Positions 1 to 9,872 are shown, counted from the first letter of the stretch. The stretch: DNA of 64,000 nt from Pelolinea submarina (GCF_003966975.1 NZ_AP018437.1:2480001-2544000); one strand, 5' to 3'. Notes: generated by a model not told the origin, from the sequence alone. A program made the numbers and translations.

Positions 1-712
1 TTGATAGTGAAAATAGATACCCGGCTGAAAAACCGCCTGCCAATACCAAAGCGATAAACCGGAATATATGTGTTGAGGCAGGCGAATCTTCAAGAAATGT
101 CAGGGCATAGAAACCAAGGACAAGAACTGCAAATATGATGTTCGTTTTTAATGTTTGGTTTTCATCCCAGGATCTCGAACTCCGATTATTGTGATTCCAG
201 ACTTCCTTCTGTGTCGCTGAACGATAGCCTCTGTTTGAGTTTCCCAATGCCCATTGATAACCAGATTCGATTTTGTCGCCTGAGTTATTAAAGAATCGTG
301 AGATTAAGAAGAAAATGGGGATTGCGTAAAAGGATTTCCAAAAAGAGAGCCAAAAACCTTCCAGTTGGACTTTACTAATTAAATCCAATTTCGGATCTAT
401 CCCTGAGAAATCAACACCTTTGAAGAATAGGAAATAAATCAAAAGAGGAATACTTAAAGCGAATGTGAAAATTAATGGAAGTTTGAGATCATGATCGTTG
501 GTTGGATCAATAATAAAAATCTCAACAATGCCAGGCCCAAAAAGGTAAGATGCTATTAAAAAGGCGAGTGCAAGTATTCCAATAACCACTTGAAGTATAG
601 TTGTCTGAAGTTTTTCGGCAAAACTGTAGACTGTTTGTATATAAAATACAACCATTAAAAAGGTCAAAATAATCAATACCACTTGAATGATTTTAAAGAG
701 TATGTTTTTCAT
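1..712 (-). CDS. Partial polytopic membrane protein, runs off the left edge
   Basis: The reading frame is open from an ATG at 712 to the window edge, giving about 237 residues with no stop. I see about six hydrophobic segments, near residues 5-25, 36-58, 80-97, 120-140, 190-206 and 217 to the edge. A polar stretch rich in Asn, Arg and Ser lies between the fourth and fifth. No motif I recognise is present. The start lies inside the last codons of the upstream WD40 gene (20-nt overlap), so the two are probably translationally coupled and belong to the same leftward operon as the two propeller proteins and the Clp-like ATPase. A role as membrane anchor of that system is an inference from position only. 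Confidence 0.7.
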   Translation of the reverse strand, partial: MKNILFKIIQVVLIILTFLMVVFYIQTVYSFAEKLQTTILQVVIGILALAFLIASYLFGPGIVEIFIIDPTNDHDLKLPLIFTFALSIPLLIYFLFFKGVDFSGIDPKLDLISKVQLEGFWLSFWKSFYAIPIFFLISRFFNNSGDKIESGYQWALGNSNRGYRSATQKEVWNHNNRSSRSWDENQTLKTNIIFAVLVLGFYALTFLEDSPASTHIFRFIALVLAGGFSAGYLFSLS

Positions 713-3080
713 TATCAGTAGAATTCCTTCCTGTTCTTTGATCTGAATTATTGGGTAATAAACGTAAAACAATATTGCCTTGTTCTAATAAATGATCTGA
801 CACAATATTTTTATTGCCGAGTCTGATATTGAGCAATTCCTGGTATCGATCCCAATTATTTATGCGGGTCATGACCATATCCTGGTCGTTGTAGATTTGC
901 ATATAGTCTTTAAAGCGTTGGTCATCCTTATAGATAAAGGTCGGATTACCTTGATCTTCTTTATTCATCTCGATCAAGGAAATAAGATCAGGGCGATCGG
1001 TATGGAGCCAGCCATTGGGGGCGAATTCATCCGGTGGGGTCACCCACAGGTAGCCCTGATCCAGGGCGTATGAAGTTGCTAGAAATCTACCTGTTTCATA
1101 ATCCCAATAGTGGAGCTTTCCATCGAAACTTGAAGCGATCAGCAATTTTTCATTTTCAGTAATGGCCAGACTTCGGATGTGTCTCCAACTCCAAGCGCAT
1201 GGTGCCAAGCCTTGAAAAACTTGAAGACGCTCTCCTGTTTTTACATTCCATTTAATAATTTGATTGCGCTCATCAGCTGAGATCAAAATGGGTTTATTGG
1301 GATGCAATTCCATTGCTGATATCACATCTTTATGCTCTTCGAAACAGATATCATCTTCTCCTGATTCAATGTCAAAAACATGGATATTATTTTTAATTTC
1401 GCCTATCATATAAGTTTTTTGACCTTGATAATAGTGGATATTACTGAAAATAAAAGAATAGCCATATCGTTTATTTAGGGATTTGTTATCCATATTGAAA
1501 CTATGGATTTTTCCAGTTTCATAATCCCAAAAAGAAACCGGTGATAATTTATAGGAGTTCGTGCGGTCAGAGATAATAAGAGTCTGCCCTGTTTTTGTAA
1601 ACTCAATGTAAGTCCCCCAATATTCTTTTTGTTCCATTTTATATTTTGTATTGCCTGTTCGAATATCGATGATCTCGATTTTATATTTCTGCTGATAATG
1701 ATTCTCCGTGACAGCTAAATATCTTCCATTCGGACTGAATGCAAGCGTATTGGGTTTATGATCAAAATAGATTTTGTTTACGCAATAGCCAGTGCTTACG
1801 TCCCAGATGCGCACAGTTTTGTCCCAACCGGTTGAGGCTAGATATTTACCATCGGGACTGAATTTCGTATCTGTTATAAATTGTGTATGTCCCGATAATG
1901 TATGTTGAGGATAACCGGTATCAATTCTCCAAATGATTAGGTCATTATTACTTGCGCCTGTTACAAAACAATCACCCCTTGGTGAAAGCGCAAAATTAGT
2001 TTGGGAGTCCATCGATCGATCCAGAATCCTGGTTTTCTCATATGTTGCGAGATTCCATATTTCAATACCTCGGTCCGGATATGGTTCTTTTTTTGATCTT
2101 CTATCTATTGCAAGCTCAGTTCCATCAGGGCTGAACTCATAGCCATTGAAGTCTCCGTCGATCATTTTTAATATTCTTCCAGTAGCGGTTTCGATCAAAT
2201 ACAGTGTTTCTCGATGAATGCTGCCGCTGGCTAAGAGATATTTCCCGTCGGGACTAATAACCGGCCGATACATATGGATTTTGGTTTGGTAACTAAAATC
2301 GTATTTGCGGATTTTCCTACTCTTTTGATCAATGATCAACAAAACAGGTTCTTTTTTTAAGAAAATATAAATTTCGCTTTCATCTGACGAGGTGACAATT
2401 CCGGTTAATTCATCTTTGCCCAAATCAATACGACGATTCTGGATCTCTTTTCCTGTTTCTATATCCCAAAATTGAATTGCATACCAATGTTTAGTAATTT
2501 TCCCACCTTCATCTTGCTCATACATGAAGCTTGTTGTAACAATTTCATTACATTTGGATGAGATTGCATAACTGCCAAAGCGAAATTCATAATTCAGGAT
2601 CTCTCCTGTCCTTAAATTCAATCGCAGTAATTTTTCGTAAACCGACTGTTTAACAATCACGATCTCTTCAGAAATTACATTGATCCTTTCAGTTCCCCAA
2701 TCTACAGGGAATGAATTTTTAATTTCCCCTGATTCGATATTTTGTATATGAAAAGCCCCATCAACGATCGCGTATATCTCTTTCCCATCTTTACTAAATG
2801 CGATACAGTCAACAGATCCTTCATGTTTTAGCACCTGAATGCTGCGGTCTTGTTCTCGATCCCAAATATAAATAAGGTCTGCAATCTTAAAGGCGATCCT
2901 TTTTCCATCCGGACTAAAAGCAAATTGATCAAACACTTCTTTTCTTACTCTGGCAGTAATCACCTGCCGCATTGCTTTCTCAGGAACACAAGATTCCCGT
3001 AAACTTTTTTCAAAAGAGACCACTTTCTGCAACGCTTGTTGTTCTTCATTTTGTATCTTTAGCGATTTTTCATTTGACAT
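693..3080 (-). CDS. WD40 repeat beta-propeller protein (copy B)
   Basis: This 795-residue protein is built almost wholly from WD40-type blades. Many blades carry SPDGK turns and W-D-x-x-T/S-G endings, and a textbook GH...WD repeat lies near residues 395-435. There is probably enough length for two propellers. A conserved C-terminal block starts near residue 675 with PPDEFAPNGWLHT and continues through DYMQIYNDQDMVMTR to ERYQELL-like text. The same block and a similar N-terminal segment (FEKSLRESCVPE) occur in the adjacent protein, so the two are tandem paralogues. There is no signal peptide or membrane helix, so it is probably cytoplasmic. The ATG follows a GGAGAG ribosome-binding site. The gene lies 20 nt after its paralogue and overlaps the next gene. 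Propellers of this kind usually act as protein-binding scaffolds; no enzymatic residues are evident. Confidence 0.85.
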   Translation of the reverse strand: MSNEKSLKIQNEEQQALQKVVSFEKSLRESCVPEKAMRQVITARVRKEVFDQFAFSPDGKRIAFKIADLIYIWDREQDRSIQVLKHEGSVDCIAFSKDGKEIYAIVDGAFHIQNIESGEIKNSFPVDWGTERINVISEEIVIVKQSVYEKLLRLNLRTGEILNYEFRFGSYAISSKCNEIVTTSFMYEQDEGGKITKHWYAIQFWDIETGKEIQNRRIDLGKDELTGIVTSSDESEIYIFLKKEPVLLIIDQKSRKIRKYDFSYQTKIHMYRPVISPDGKYLLASGSIHRETLYLIETATGRILKMIDGDFNGYEFSPDGTELAIDRRSKKEPYPDRGIEIWNLATYEKTRILDRSMDSQTNFALSPRGDCFVTGASNNDLIIWRIDTGYPQHTLSGHTQFITDTKFSPDGKYLASTGWDKTVRIWDVSTGYCVNKIYFDHKPNTLAFSPNGRYLAVTENHYQQKYKIEIIDIRTGNTKYKMEQKEYWGTYIEFTKTGQTLIISDRTNSYKLSPVSFWDYETGKIHSFNMDNKSLNKRYGYSFIFSNIHYYQGQKTYMIGEIKNNIHVFDIESGEDDICFEEHKDVISAMELHPNKPILISADERNQIIKWNVKTGERLQVFQGLAPCAWSWRHIRSLAITENEKLLIASSFDGKLHYWDYETGRFLATSYALDQGYLWVTPPDEFAPNGWLHTDRPDLISLIEMNKEDQGNPTFIYKDDQRFKDYMQIYNDQDMVMTRINNWDRYQELLNIRLGNKNIVSDHLLEQGNIVLRLLPNNSDQRTGRNSTDNEKHTL

Positions 3081-3100
3081 TGCGCTCTCCGAGATGAAGG

Positions 3101-5365
3101 CTATATGCTTTTCTGCATTTTTCCGGCGCTCAATAACAAATTTTGAGCATCATTTCTGCTTTTTTCCAACAATTTGTGTTCTGTCTGGTCTTTCATTTGA
3201 ATCCTGTTTTTCAGGAGTTCCTGGTATCGCTCATAATCATTCAGGCGGGTCATGACCATCTCCTGATCGTTGTAGATCTGTAAATAGTCTTTGCAACGCG
3301 GGTCTTCTTCGGAGATGTATTCGATCACTTTTCCATCTTCCGCTGCGGAGGTTAATGAGATTAAGTCTGTCCGGTTCGTGTGCAGCCAGCCATTGGGTGC
3401 GAATTCATCCGGAGGTGTTGTCCACAGGTAACCCTCTTTCACACAATATAGTTTTGCCAGGAGGCTCTTTCGTGCGATATCCCAAAAATTAATTACACCG
3501 TCCACACTACAGATCATCAATACTTCTTCTTTCATGAAGCATAGATTTTGAATCCCATTCGGATTCATGGTGGTGGTATCCACGATCAATTGTGGTTTTC
3601 CATCACCAGCCATCTCCCAAAAGGCAACGTGTGATTTTTGATAAGCCCCCGCAAGCCATTTTCCGTTGGGGTCAAACGCCATGGATGTGATCAGAAAACG
3701 ATCAAAGTCTTCGACCGGTCCCCGAAAAGTTTGAATGATCTTGCCCGTTATCAGGTCGGTTTGAATAATTCGTCCGCCATCGATCGTATAAAGGTGCGCC
3801 CTGGCAAAATCGATATCATATTTCGTATCATTATTAATATCGCTTTCATGACGATATTTTTCGATCAATTCGCCTGTTCTTGCCTGGTAGATGGTATATG
3901 TAAAACAATTCTCTGGGGGATTTATTGAAAAATGATAAAGGAAATGATTATCATCGCTGAACTTTATCATTTTCTCCTGATCGTTACCGACCGGCAATCT
4001 TAACTCTTCGTCTTCATAAAAAACATTTTCAATAATAATTTTTCCGCCAACAATATACGCTAACAGATGATTATCCGGCGCGAAGGCTAATCTCAATTGA
4101 TAGGGAAACTTTTTCCATCTCCGTAAACATTCTCCTGTTTCCGTTTCCCACAAATTGATCCTGTCGGGCAAATTATCTGTCAGAAGGAATTTACCATTTT
4201 GTGAAAAATATGCATTAAAGACTTGTCTTGAGTATTCTGTAAAATGGTGTTTATCGTGGCCGGTTTTCAGGTTCCAAAGTGTTGCGCCTTCCTTGTAACC
4301 GGAAGTGATCAATAACCCATGCCCATTTGATATTTCTGGTTCAACGACATTAAGGTTGCCGTCCGGATTGATTTCAAATAATTTTTCGCCATTCTTGATA
4401 TTCCAAAAAGAAAATTTTCCCATATTCGCTTCTTTCGCGAAAAAAGTTCTCTCATTTTGGCAGATTTGAACATTTTCCCATTTCCCGGGAATATCTATCT
4501 TGCTATCGTTTTCAAGGTCCCAAAGTTCGAGGTAGTTCTCATGTTGTTGACTACAAAGGATGATGTACCTCCCTGACGAATGAATGGCCATCGATCCGCT
4601 TGAAAATCGCGAAATTATTTGGATCTCCCAACTATGACCGGTTTTCAAATCAAGAATTTTCTTTTTCCCGATTGCATCCACTACCAGTATTTGATTATTT
4701 CCCGGACTCAATACAGCTTCTGCGATATAGGAAAAATCATATGTTCTTAATAATTTCCCATCATGAATATCGATGACTTCTATTGAGTGACTATCTGTTC
4801 GGACAAAAGTTTGATCGTCCGGACCGAACCCTAATAAATCCGCTTTTGATTCATACGATCCGATACATTCTCCGGTATTGATTTTATAAAGTTCGACCAG
4901 AGTTCTGGCATCCAATAACAATGTTCTCCCATCCTTACTGATATGGATCTTTTTAACGGATTCTCTCTTTGTATCGATCACATTTTGGCAAACACCGCTT
5001 TCAATTTCCCAAATCGAAACTTTACCCTTTGAATCTGCAACAATCAATTTTTTACTATCCGGTGTAAAGACAAATGACGTTCTAATTCCCTCTAACGAAA
5101 TCACCTGAAAGACTTTGAGTGTATTTCGCCGCATAAGATAGATCGCTTTCCCACACTGTTCGGCGATAATTTCATCATTGGGGCTGACGATCAGTTTATA
5201 GTTTTCATCGATGGGGTGATATGAATCTGTACGATATCCGATGATGGGTTTGAGTTTGTGTTCAGGCAGGCAGGCGAGTCTTGTTTCTGCTTCAAATGAG
5301 TGAAGGGATACTAAGGCGTTATTTGATGTTGGATTTTCTATCAGTTGATTGTTCTTTTCATTCAT
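3101..5365 (-). CDS. WD40 repeat beta-propeller protein (copy A)
   Basis: The product is about 754 residues, with repeated propeller blades (SPDGK-like turns and W-x-x-x-T/S-G strand endings) along its length. Blades are more divergent than in the neighbouring paralogue. The C-terminal block (TPPDEFAPNGWLHTNR, then DYLQIYNDQEMVMTR) is nearly identical to that of the neighbour, which argues for tandem duplication followed by divergence of the binding surface. I place the start at the ATG at 5365, preceded by AAAGGTG at good spacing; an in-frame GTG three codons upstream is less likely. The gene follows the Clp-like ATPase by 21 nt in the same direction. A role as substrate or partner adaptor for that ATPase is an inference from operon position. 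Confidence 0.85.
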   Translation of the reverse strand: MNEKNNQLIENPTSNNALVSLHSFEAETRLACLPEHKLKPIIGYRTDSYHPIDENYKLIVSPNDEIIAEQCGKAIYLMRRNTLKVFQVISLEGIRTSFVFTPDSKKLIVADSKGKVSIWEIESGVCQNVIDTKRESVKKIHISKDGRTLLLDARTLVELYKINTGECIGSYESKADLLGFGPDDQTFVRTDSHSIEVIDIHDGKLLRTYDFSYIAEAVLSPGNNQILVVDAIGKKKILDLKTGHSWEIQIISRFSSGSMAIHSSGRYIILCSQQHENYLELWDLENDSKIDIPGKWENVQICQNERTFFAKEANMGKFSFWNIKNGEKLFEINPDGNLNVVEPEISNGHGLLITSGYKEGATLWNLKTGHDKHHFTEYSRQVFNAYFSQNGKFLLTDNLPDRINLWETETGECLRRWKKFPYQLRLAFAPDNHLLAYIVGGKIIIENVFYEDEELRLPVGNDQEKMIKFSDDNHFLYHFSINPPENCFTYTIYQARTGELIEKYRHESDINNDTKYDIDFARAHLYTIDGGRIIQTDLITGKIIQTFRGPVEDFDRFLITSMAFDPNGKWLAGAYQKSHVAFWEMAGDGKPQLIVDTTTMNPNGIQNLCFMKEEVLMICSVDGVINFWDIARKSLLAKLYCVKEGYLWTTPPDEFAPNGWLHTNRTDLISLTSAAEDGKVIEYISEEDPRCKDYLQIYNDQEMVMTRLNDYERYQELLKNRIQMKDQTEHKLLEKSRNDAQNLLLSAGKMQKSI

Positions 5366-5386
5366 TTGTTTCACCTTTTTCCATAT

Positions 5387-7513
5387 TTAAGTCGATGCTT
5401 GCCAATGCAGCTTCTTGCCCGAAAGCATTTGGACTGCAAGTGGTTGAAGGAAATATTGTTCTATGGTTCTTTTTACGCTTCTGGCTCCATGGTCTTCAAG
5501 ATGAGTTAGTACCAATGCCACTATCTCGTCCCGATCAAAATCGACTTCGTAACCCTGGGTAGTGAATTGTACGAGGATCTCGTCCAGACGAAGTTCTATG
5601 ATCATTTTGATGTCGTTCTGAGAAAGGTGATTGAAAAGAATGAGTTCATCAAAACGTCCCAAAAATTCTGGTGGGAAATAATTTTTCAACAAAGCTGTCA
5701 CGGACTTTTTTTCTTTCATGCCAACAAATCCCATGCCGGTTGAGACAAGATCATCTTGTGTAAGTACATTAGTGGTGACAACAATGATGCATCCTCTCGT
5801 CGACATCAATTCGCCATTACCCGCACGAACGCGTCCATTATCCAAAATACCCAATAAGAAATCGCGAATGTCCGAATGACTTTTTTCGATCTCATCAAAA
5901 ATGATCACGCCGCTGCCATGTTCATGTAAGAAATCCGCGATCAAGCCAGGGCGCTCGTGCCCCACCAAGCCAGGGGCTGCCCCGATCAAACGCGATAGGG
6001 TTGCAGAATGGGTATATTCAGCCAGATCAATGAGCAGCAGGCGATCTGTGTTCCCATAAAATTCACGGGCCAGAATACGTCCCAGTTCTGTTTTGCCTAC
6101 GCCGGTTGGGCCGGCAAAGAGAAAAGTACCAATATTTCTTTCATTGCCAGAAAAAGTAAATTGCCTTCTGTAAATGATGGATTGCATCACTTTTTCTATG
6201 GCGTAATCTTGTCCAATGATCTGTTTTTTTATTCGCTCTTCCATACCGAGCAAAGCGCTTTGTTTTTGGTCATCCAATTCAGCAATGGGCTGACCGGTTT
6301 GGTCGGCTAGCAGGTTCATGAGCAGCATCTCTGTGACCTGTGTTTCTGCAATCATTTGTGTTTTCGCTACGGCCAGGTCCAGCAAGTTTATAGCCTTATC
6401 CGGTTGGCTGCGGTGAGGAAGATATTGATCGGTTAATCGGATAGCTGCTTCAACCGTTTTATCCGGGATGATGATGGCTGTTCGTTCTTGAAATGCATTT
6501 GCCATGCTTTTGACCATATTCAACAATAGCGCGCCGGATGGAGCTTCCAGCGGCAGCATTTCGAATCGGCGATCGAGGGCTTTATCTTGAGCAATGTAGC
6601 GGTGATATTCTTCGGTGGTTGTTGCCCCGATCATGGTGATCTCGCCCCGGGCCAGGAAAGGTTTGAGGATGTTGGAAGCGTCCATAGCTGATTCGCTGGT
6701 TCGCCCTGCTCCCCAAAGCAGATGCATCTCGTCTACAAATAGGATCGCCGATGGATTCGACTTTAGTTCTGCGAGTAATTTATCAATTCTCTCTTCGAAT
6801 TGTCCTCGATAAATTGTTCCGGACAAAAGTTTTGATATGGAAACCTCAAAGACGCTGGAATCCGCCAGCTGGCTGGGTACGGATCCTTTTACAATTGCCC
6901 GCGCGAAAAGTTCTACGAGGGCTGTTTTGCCGGCACCTGCCGGACCTGTAATGACGGCGTTTCCCTTTTGCGTTTTCATTAGGATCAGGATCAATTGTTC
7001 AAGTTCTTTTTCACGGGGGTAGAGATCATCAAAATCGCCTTGCTTTGCCAATTCTGTCAAATTTCTACCATATTGATGAAGCGTTGGCATTTTGCTTTCT
7101 ACTTCACTGACCACCATCATTAATACGGATTGGCTTATTTCGATGTTTTCGAGAGATGTTTTCAAGCATTGAAGATCCAGGCCATTCCGGACGAATGATT
7201 GGGTCAAGGGATGTTGGGGCATCTCTGCCAGCGCCAGCAGCAATGCTGCGGCTAAAGGTTCTCCTTTAATTCCTTTACCGATCGCCTGTGAAAAAATCTT
7301 ATTATCTTTTTGTGAATGATTACTTTTTTGTGCTTCCAGAATGTGGATCAAAGAACCGAAATCAAGGCCGCATGGCTCCAATAGGTCTTTCAGGTCTTGC
7401 GACCATTCGGGATCTTTTGCCCAAGTCAGCAACGAAATACACACGCTGATATTTTCATCAGGAAAATATGTATTTACCTTTTGAAAAAGATCATTGATCT
7501 TCAACATTTTCAT
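5387..7513 (-). CDS. ClpA/ClpB-type double AAA+ ATPase
   Basis: This 708-residue protein has two AAA+ modules of the Hsp100/Clp type. Module 1 has Walker A GPAGAGKT near residue 190, the pore-loop text GTIYRGQFEER, and Walker B ILFVDEMH near 258. Module 2 has Walker A GPTGVGKT near 470, Walker B VIIFDEIEK near 535, and an arginine-finger segment GRFDEL near 617. The spacing leaves little or no room for the long coiled-coil middle domain of ClpB, so it is closer to ClpA or ClpV in size. The second-module pore loop reads PGLVG where Clp proteins usually have PGYVG, so an aromatic pore residue is lost. The N-terminal 170 residues do not clearly match the usual Clp N domain. The start abuts the stop of the upstream gene with no gap and has only a weak ribosome site, so coupling is likely. 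It probably remodels a protein complex using ATP; its partners are presumably the flanking genes. Confidence 0.88.
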   Translation of the reverse strand: MKMLKINDLFQKVNTYFPDENISVCISLLTWAKDPEWSQDLKDLLEPCGLDFGSLIHILEAQKSNHSQKDNKIFSQAIGKGIKGEPLAAALLLALAEMPQHPLTQSFVRNGLDLQCLKTSLENIEISQSVLMMVVSEVESKMPTLHQYGRNLTELAKQGDFDDLYPREKELEQLILILMKTQKGNAVITGPAGAGKTALVELFARAIVKGSVPSQLADSSVFEVSISKLLSGTIYRGQFEERIDKLLAELKSNPSAILFVDEMHLLWGAGRTSESAMDASNILKPFLARGEITMIGATTTEEYHRYIAQDKALDRRFEMLPLEAPSGALLLNMVKSMANAFQERTAIIIPDKTVEAAIRLTDQYLPHRSQPDKAINLLDLAVAKTQMIAETQVTEMLLMNLLADQTGQPIAELDDQKQSALLGMEERIKKQIIGQDYAIEKVMQSIIYRRQFTFSGNERNIGTFLFAGPTGVGKTELGRILAREFYGNTDRLLLIDLAEYTHSATLSRLIGAAPGLVGHERPGLIADFLHEHGSGVIIFDEIEKSHSDIRDFLLGILDNGRVRAGNGELMSTRGCIIVVTTNVLTQDDLVSTGMGFVGMKEKKSVTALLKNYFPPEFLGRFDELILFNHLSQNDIKMIIELRLDEILVQFTTQGYEVDFDRDEIVALVLTHLEDHGARSVKRTIEQYFLQPLAVQMLSGKKLHWQAST

Positions 7514-9139
7514 CTATTTCTTCTTGTTATTCTCAACTTCAATTTTTATCTTTAGCGCGACATTTTCTTCTTTTAAACACGCTATCTTTTTTTCCATTTT
7601 CTCAGTGAACATTTCCTGCTTGTCCTGGTTATTCAGTAAAGCAAGTTTGGATTGAATTCCTACATCAGTCAGCATTGCTGTTAGTTGACCTTTGGCTGCG
7701 TTCAAACGGTTTTTCAAAATGACGATCTCATTTTCCAACCAGGCGATCTTTTCATAGATCGTTTCTCCTTGAATTTCATACCGGAGATCGATTTGGATGT
7801 TTTTCATATTAAGAATTTCTTCAATTCTTCGACGCACATTGCGCAGCCCTTCCAGGGAACGCATGTCATGATTTACAAAATTGGGTGGATATCCCAATTC
7901 CGAGTTATCGATTTTCAAGGCCTCGATCAAAATATCTTTTAATTCTTCTTGCTGTTCTTTGCTCAATTTTGCGTAAACCGGGTCGTGTATTAAAACGTCC
8001 GGATAGATCATTTTTCTAATATCGCGAATTTCTTTCTTACATTGCTCTTTTTCTTTCGCTAATTGTTCCGGACTGACGGGAATTCCCTGACTCTTCCATT
8101 CATCCATGAGTGAATTCCGTTTGGCAGAAGCTTCTTTTAATTTGAGGTCCGCAAGATCTTGCTTAAGCTTTTCCCGCGTTTCAAAAACCTGCTTTTCGAT
8201 TTCTTCATCTGATAGATATCTCGGTGATCGAAGCACCACTGATAAACGTTCATTATTCAGCTTGGCATCATTCTCCTGCTCTGTCAGTTCAATGATCAGC
8301 GCCCCAAATTTCTTGAGGTAATTCTGCTCAACATCGGCGTTTTTTAATCTTGTGTTTTCAATGTCGATGTAAATGGTGTCCAAATCTTCGGTGAGTGTTT
8401 GCCAAATGCCCCGGTAGCGCCAGAGGGTTTCCTGGTCATCATTTGAACCGAACTGAGATTCTCTGATGATCTCTTTTTGATAATTCGCAAAGTTGGTGAT
8501 CTTCTCGCTGTAGTTTTCATAGTAGATCAAATCCTCTTTGAAAAAATCGTCGATCACAGCCGAAAAGTTCTTGAAATTTAATACTTCAGTTGAGGCCAAA
8601 TGCCAGTGATCTTCAAATAATAGATATAAAGTTCTTTTATCTAAACTTTTCTGGAATTCTTTCAACTTTGATTGAAATATTAATTTTTCATTCAGATTAT
8701 ATTTTTCGATGATCGCTAGTATGGATTCTCCAACATTGACTTTGAATTCTTCATCCCCTTTGATCAGGAATTCTTCAAAATCAGCCTTCAAGACCCAGTG
8801 CAATAATGTGTAGAAATCCAGGCAGAAGAAGATTCCCATACGCAAGACATCTTCTTGTGGAGGGAAATTATGATCCTTGCTATCTTCAAACCATCTGCGG
8901 GCTGTATTCATTTTTCTTGATGAAACAGGTTCGCCATCATAACCGTTTTCCGCTAATAAGCGTAAACAATTTTCATGGTCATAGCCAAACGAAGATTGGG
9001 TAATGGCTTTATTGCGGTTTATTGGCGCCCAAAGCTCTTTTTGTTTTTTGGGGTATCGATTTTCTTCCTCGGTATTGAAGCTGTCGTTATACTCATCTGT
9101 GCGATATCTCAGATCTTCGATAAAACCCATATACTTCAT
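7514..9139 (-). CDS. Uncharacterised coiled-coil protein, first gene of the Clp/WD40 operon
   Basis: I do not recognise the family. From the preferred ATG at 9139 the product is about 541 residues. This start has a strong GAGGAGG-type site eight bases upstream, whereas the longer frame beginning at 9229 has none. The N-terminal third has aromatic-rich helical text (RRWFEDSKDHNFP, FFCLDFYTLLHWVL). The rest is strongly charged with heptad-like Glu/Lys/Leu patterns, especially from about residue 290 to the C-terminus, which predicts coiled coil. There is no membrane helix. It is the promoter-proximal gene of a five-gene leftward operon leading into the Clp-like ATPase, two WD40 proteins and a membrane protein. 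It might be a sensor or a remodelled substrate; that is inference. Confidence 0.75.
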   Translation of the reverse strand: MKYMGFIEDLRYRTDEYNDSFNTEEENRYPKKQKELWAPINRNKAITQSSFGYDHENCLRLLAENGYDGEPVSSRKMNTARRWFEDSKDHNFPPQEDVLRMGIFFCLDFYTLLHWVLKADFEEFLIKGDEEFKVNVGESILAIIEKYNLNEKLIFQSKLKEFQKSLDKRTLYLLFEDHWHLASTEVLNFKNFSAVIDDFFKEDLIYYENYSEKITNFANYQKEIIRESQFGSNDDQETLWRYRGIWQTLTEDLDTIYIDIENTRLKNADVEQNYLKKFGALIIELTEQENDAKLNNERLSVVLRSPRYLSDEEIEKQVFETREKLKQDLADLKLKEASAKRNSLMDEWKSQGIPVSPEQLAKEKEQCKKEIRDIRKMIYPDVLIHDPVYAKLSKEQQEELKDILIEALKIDNSELGYPPNFVNHDMRSLEGLRNVRRRIEEILNMKNIQIDLRYEIQGETIYEKIAWLENEIVILKNRLNAAKGQLTAMLTDVGIQSKLALLNNQDKQEMFTEKMEKKIACLKEENVALKIKIEVENNKKK

Positions 9140-9473
9140 TGTTAATTCCTCCTCATTCCGCTTTGGTTTGATGAGGTAATGATACAGTGCTTTTTTTGAA
9201 AAATACATGGAAAAAACCTGTCTTTTCATGTAGTTTCATGTGAAATTAAAAATGGAAAATGGAAAATGTCATTTTTTCTTTTATGGTTATCAAAAATGGG
9301 ACATCATTCCCCCATTGTTATTCAGAACAATAACACTTCTCGATAGGCGTGGAATTCTTTTCCGTGCAGAACTCTATATCATTTATTAATAACTGGATAT
9401 TCTTATCCAGTCTGATTACCTGTTAAATAGAAATTTCGTGGCAAAGGTGGGATTTGTATGCACTGAAAAAAGG
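9140..9473. other. AT-rich intergenic region with a short hairpin
   Basis: This 334-bp stretch carries the presumed promoter region of the Clp/WD40 operon. A perfect 8-bp inverted repeat ACTGGATA/TATCCAGT with a 4-nt loop lies at 9392-9411, downstream of the VOC gene; no T-run follows it on the minus strand, so its role as terminator is uncertain. A weak match to the tRNA 3'-end repeat found elsewhere in the window lies at 9439-9463. I see no ORF worth calling. Confidence 0.4.
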
Positions 9474-9872
9474 TTATACACGCGAAGTGATACGGAGATA
9501 ATAGCCGCTCGGGTCCACCACACGAAAATCGGTTAATCCCCAGGGCCTTTGCTGCAACTCAGCGGCCAAAGGCCAATTCTCGGAAAGCACGTGCTCGTAC
9601 ATGGCAGCAACATCATCGACTTCCAGGACCATCTCTATACCGCGGCCGAGTCGTTCACCCTCAACGGCCTGGATGGGGTGATCGACCCGTAAGGCCGAAC
9701 GCAGGTTCAATCCGATGCGGACATTCCCATTGGTGATCGGTGTAAATTTATCTGAATGCTGCTCACCAACTGTAAATTGAAGTACCCGATGGTAAAAGTC
9801 GATCGATGCGGGCAAGTCGTCTACAAAGAGCTCAAATCTGAATGTCATGTTTTGTTCCACAGGTTTTTCCAT
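9474..9872 (-). CDS. VOC-superfamily (glyoxalase/bleomycin-resistance-like) protein
   Basis: A small protein of about 132 residues with the paired beta-alpha-beta-beta-beta layout of the vicinal-oxygen-chelate fold. It begins FRFELFVDDLPASIDFY, has a mid-protein EMVLEVDDVAAMYEHV segment and ends DFRVVDPSGYYLRIT, which is the characteristic final strand. Family members are small metal-dependent isomerases, dioxygenases or drug-binding resistance proteins; the substrate cannot be told here. I use the ATG at 9872, which has GAAGGGAAG upstream, rather than the one five codons earlier. GC content is visibly higher than in its neighbours, suggesting a different origin from the surrounding island genes. 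Confidence 0.82.
   Translation of the reverse strand: MEKPVEQNMTFRFELFVDDLPASIDFYHRVLQFTVGEQHSDKFTPITNGNVRIGLNLRSALRVDHPIQAVEGERLGRGIEMVLEVDDVAAMYEHVLSENWPLAAELQQRPWGLTDFRVVDPSGYYLRITSRV

Noticed and set aside
9439-9463. Further tRNA 3'-end remnant (TGGCAAAGGTGGGATTTG)
   Set aside because: Only about 17 of 24 bases match, so I mention it but do not list it as a firm copy.
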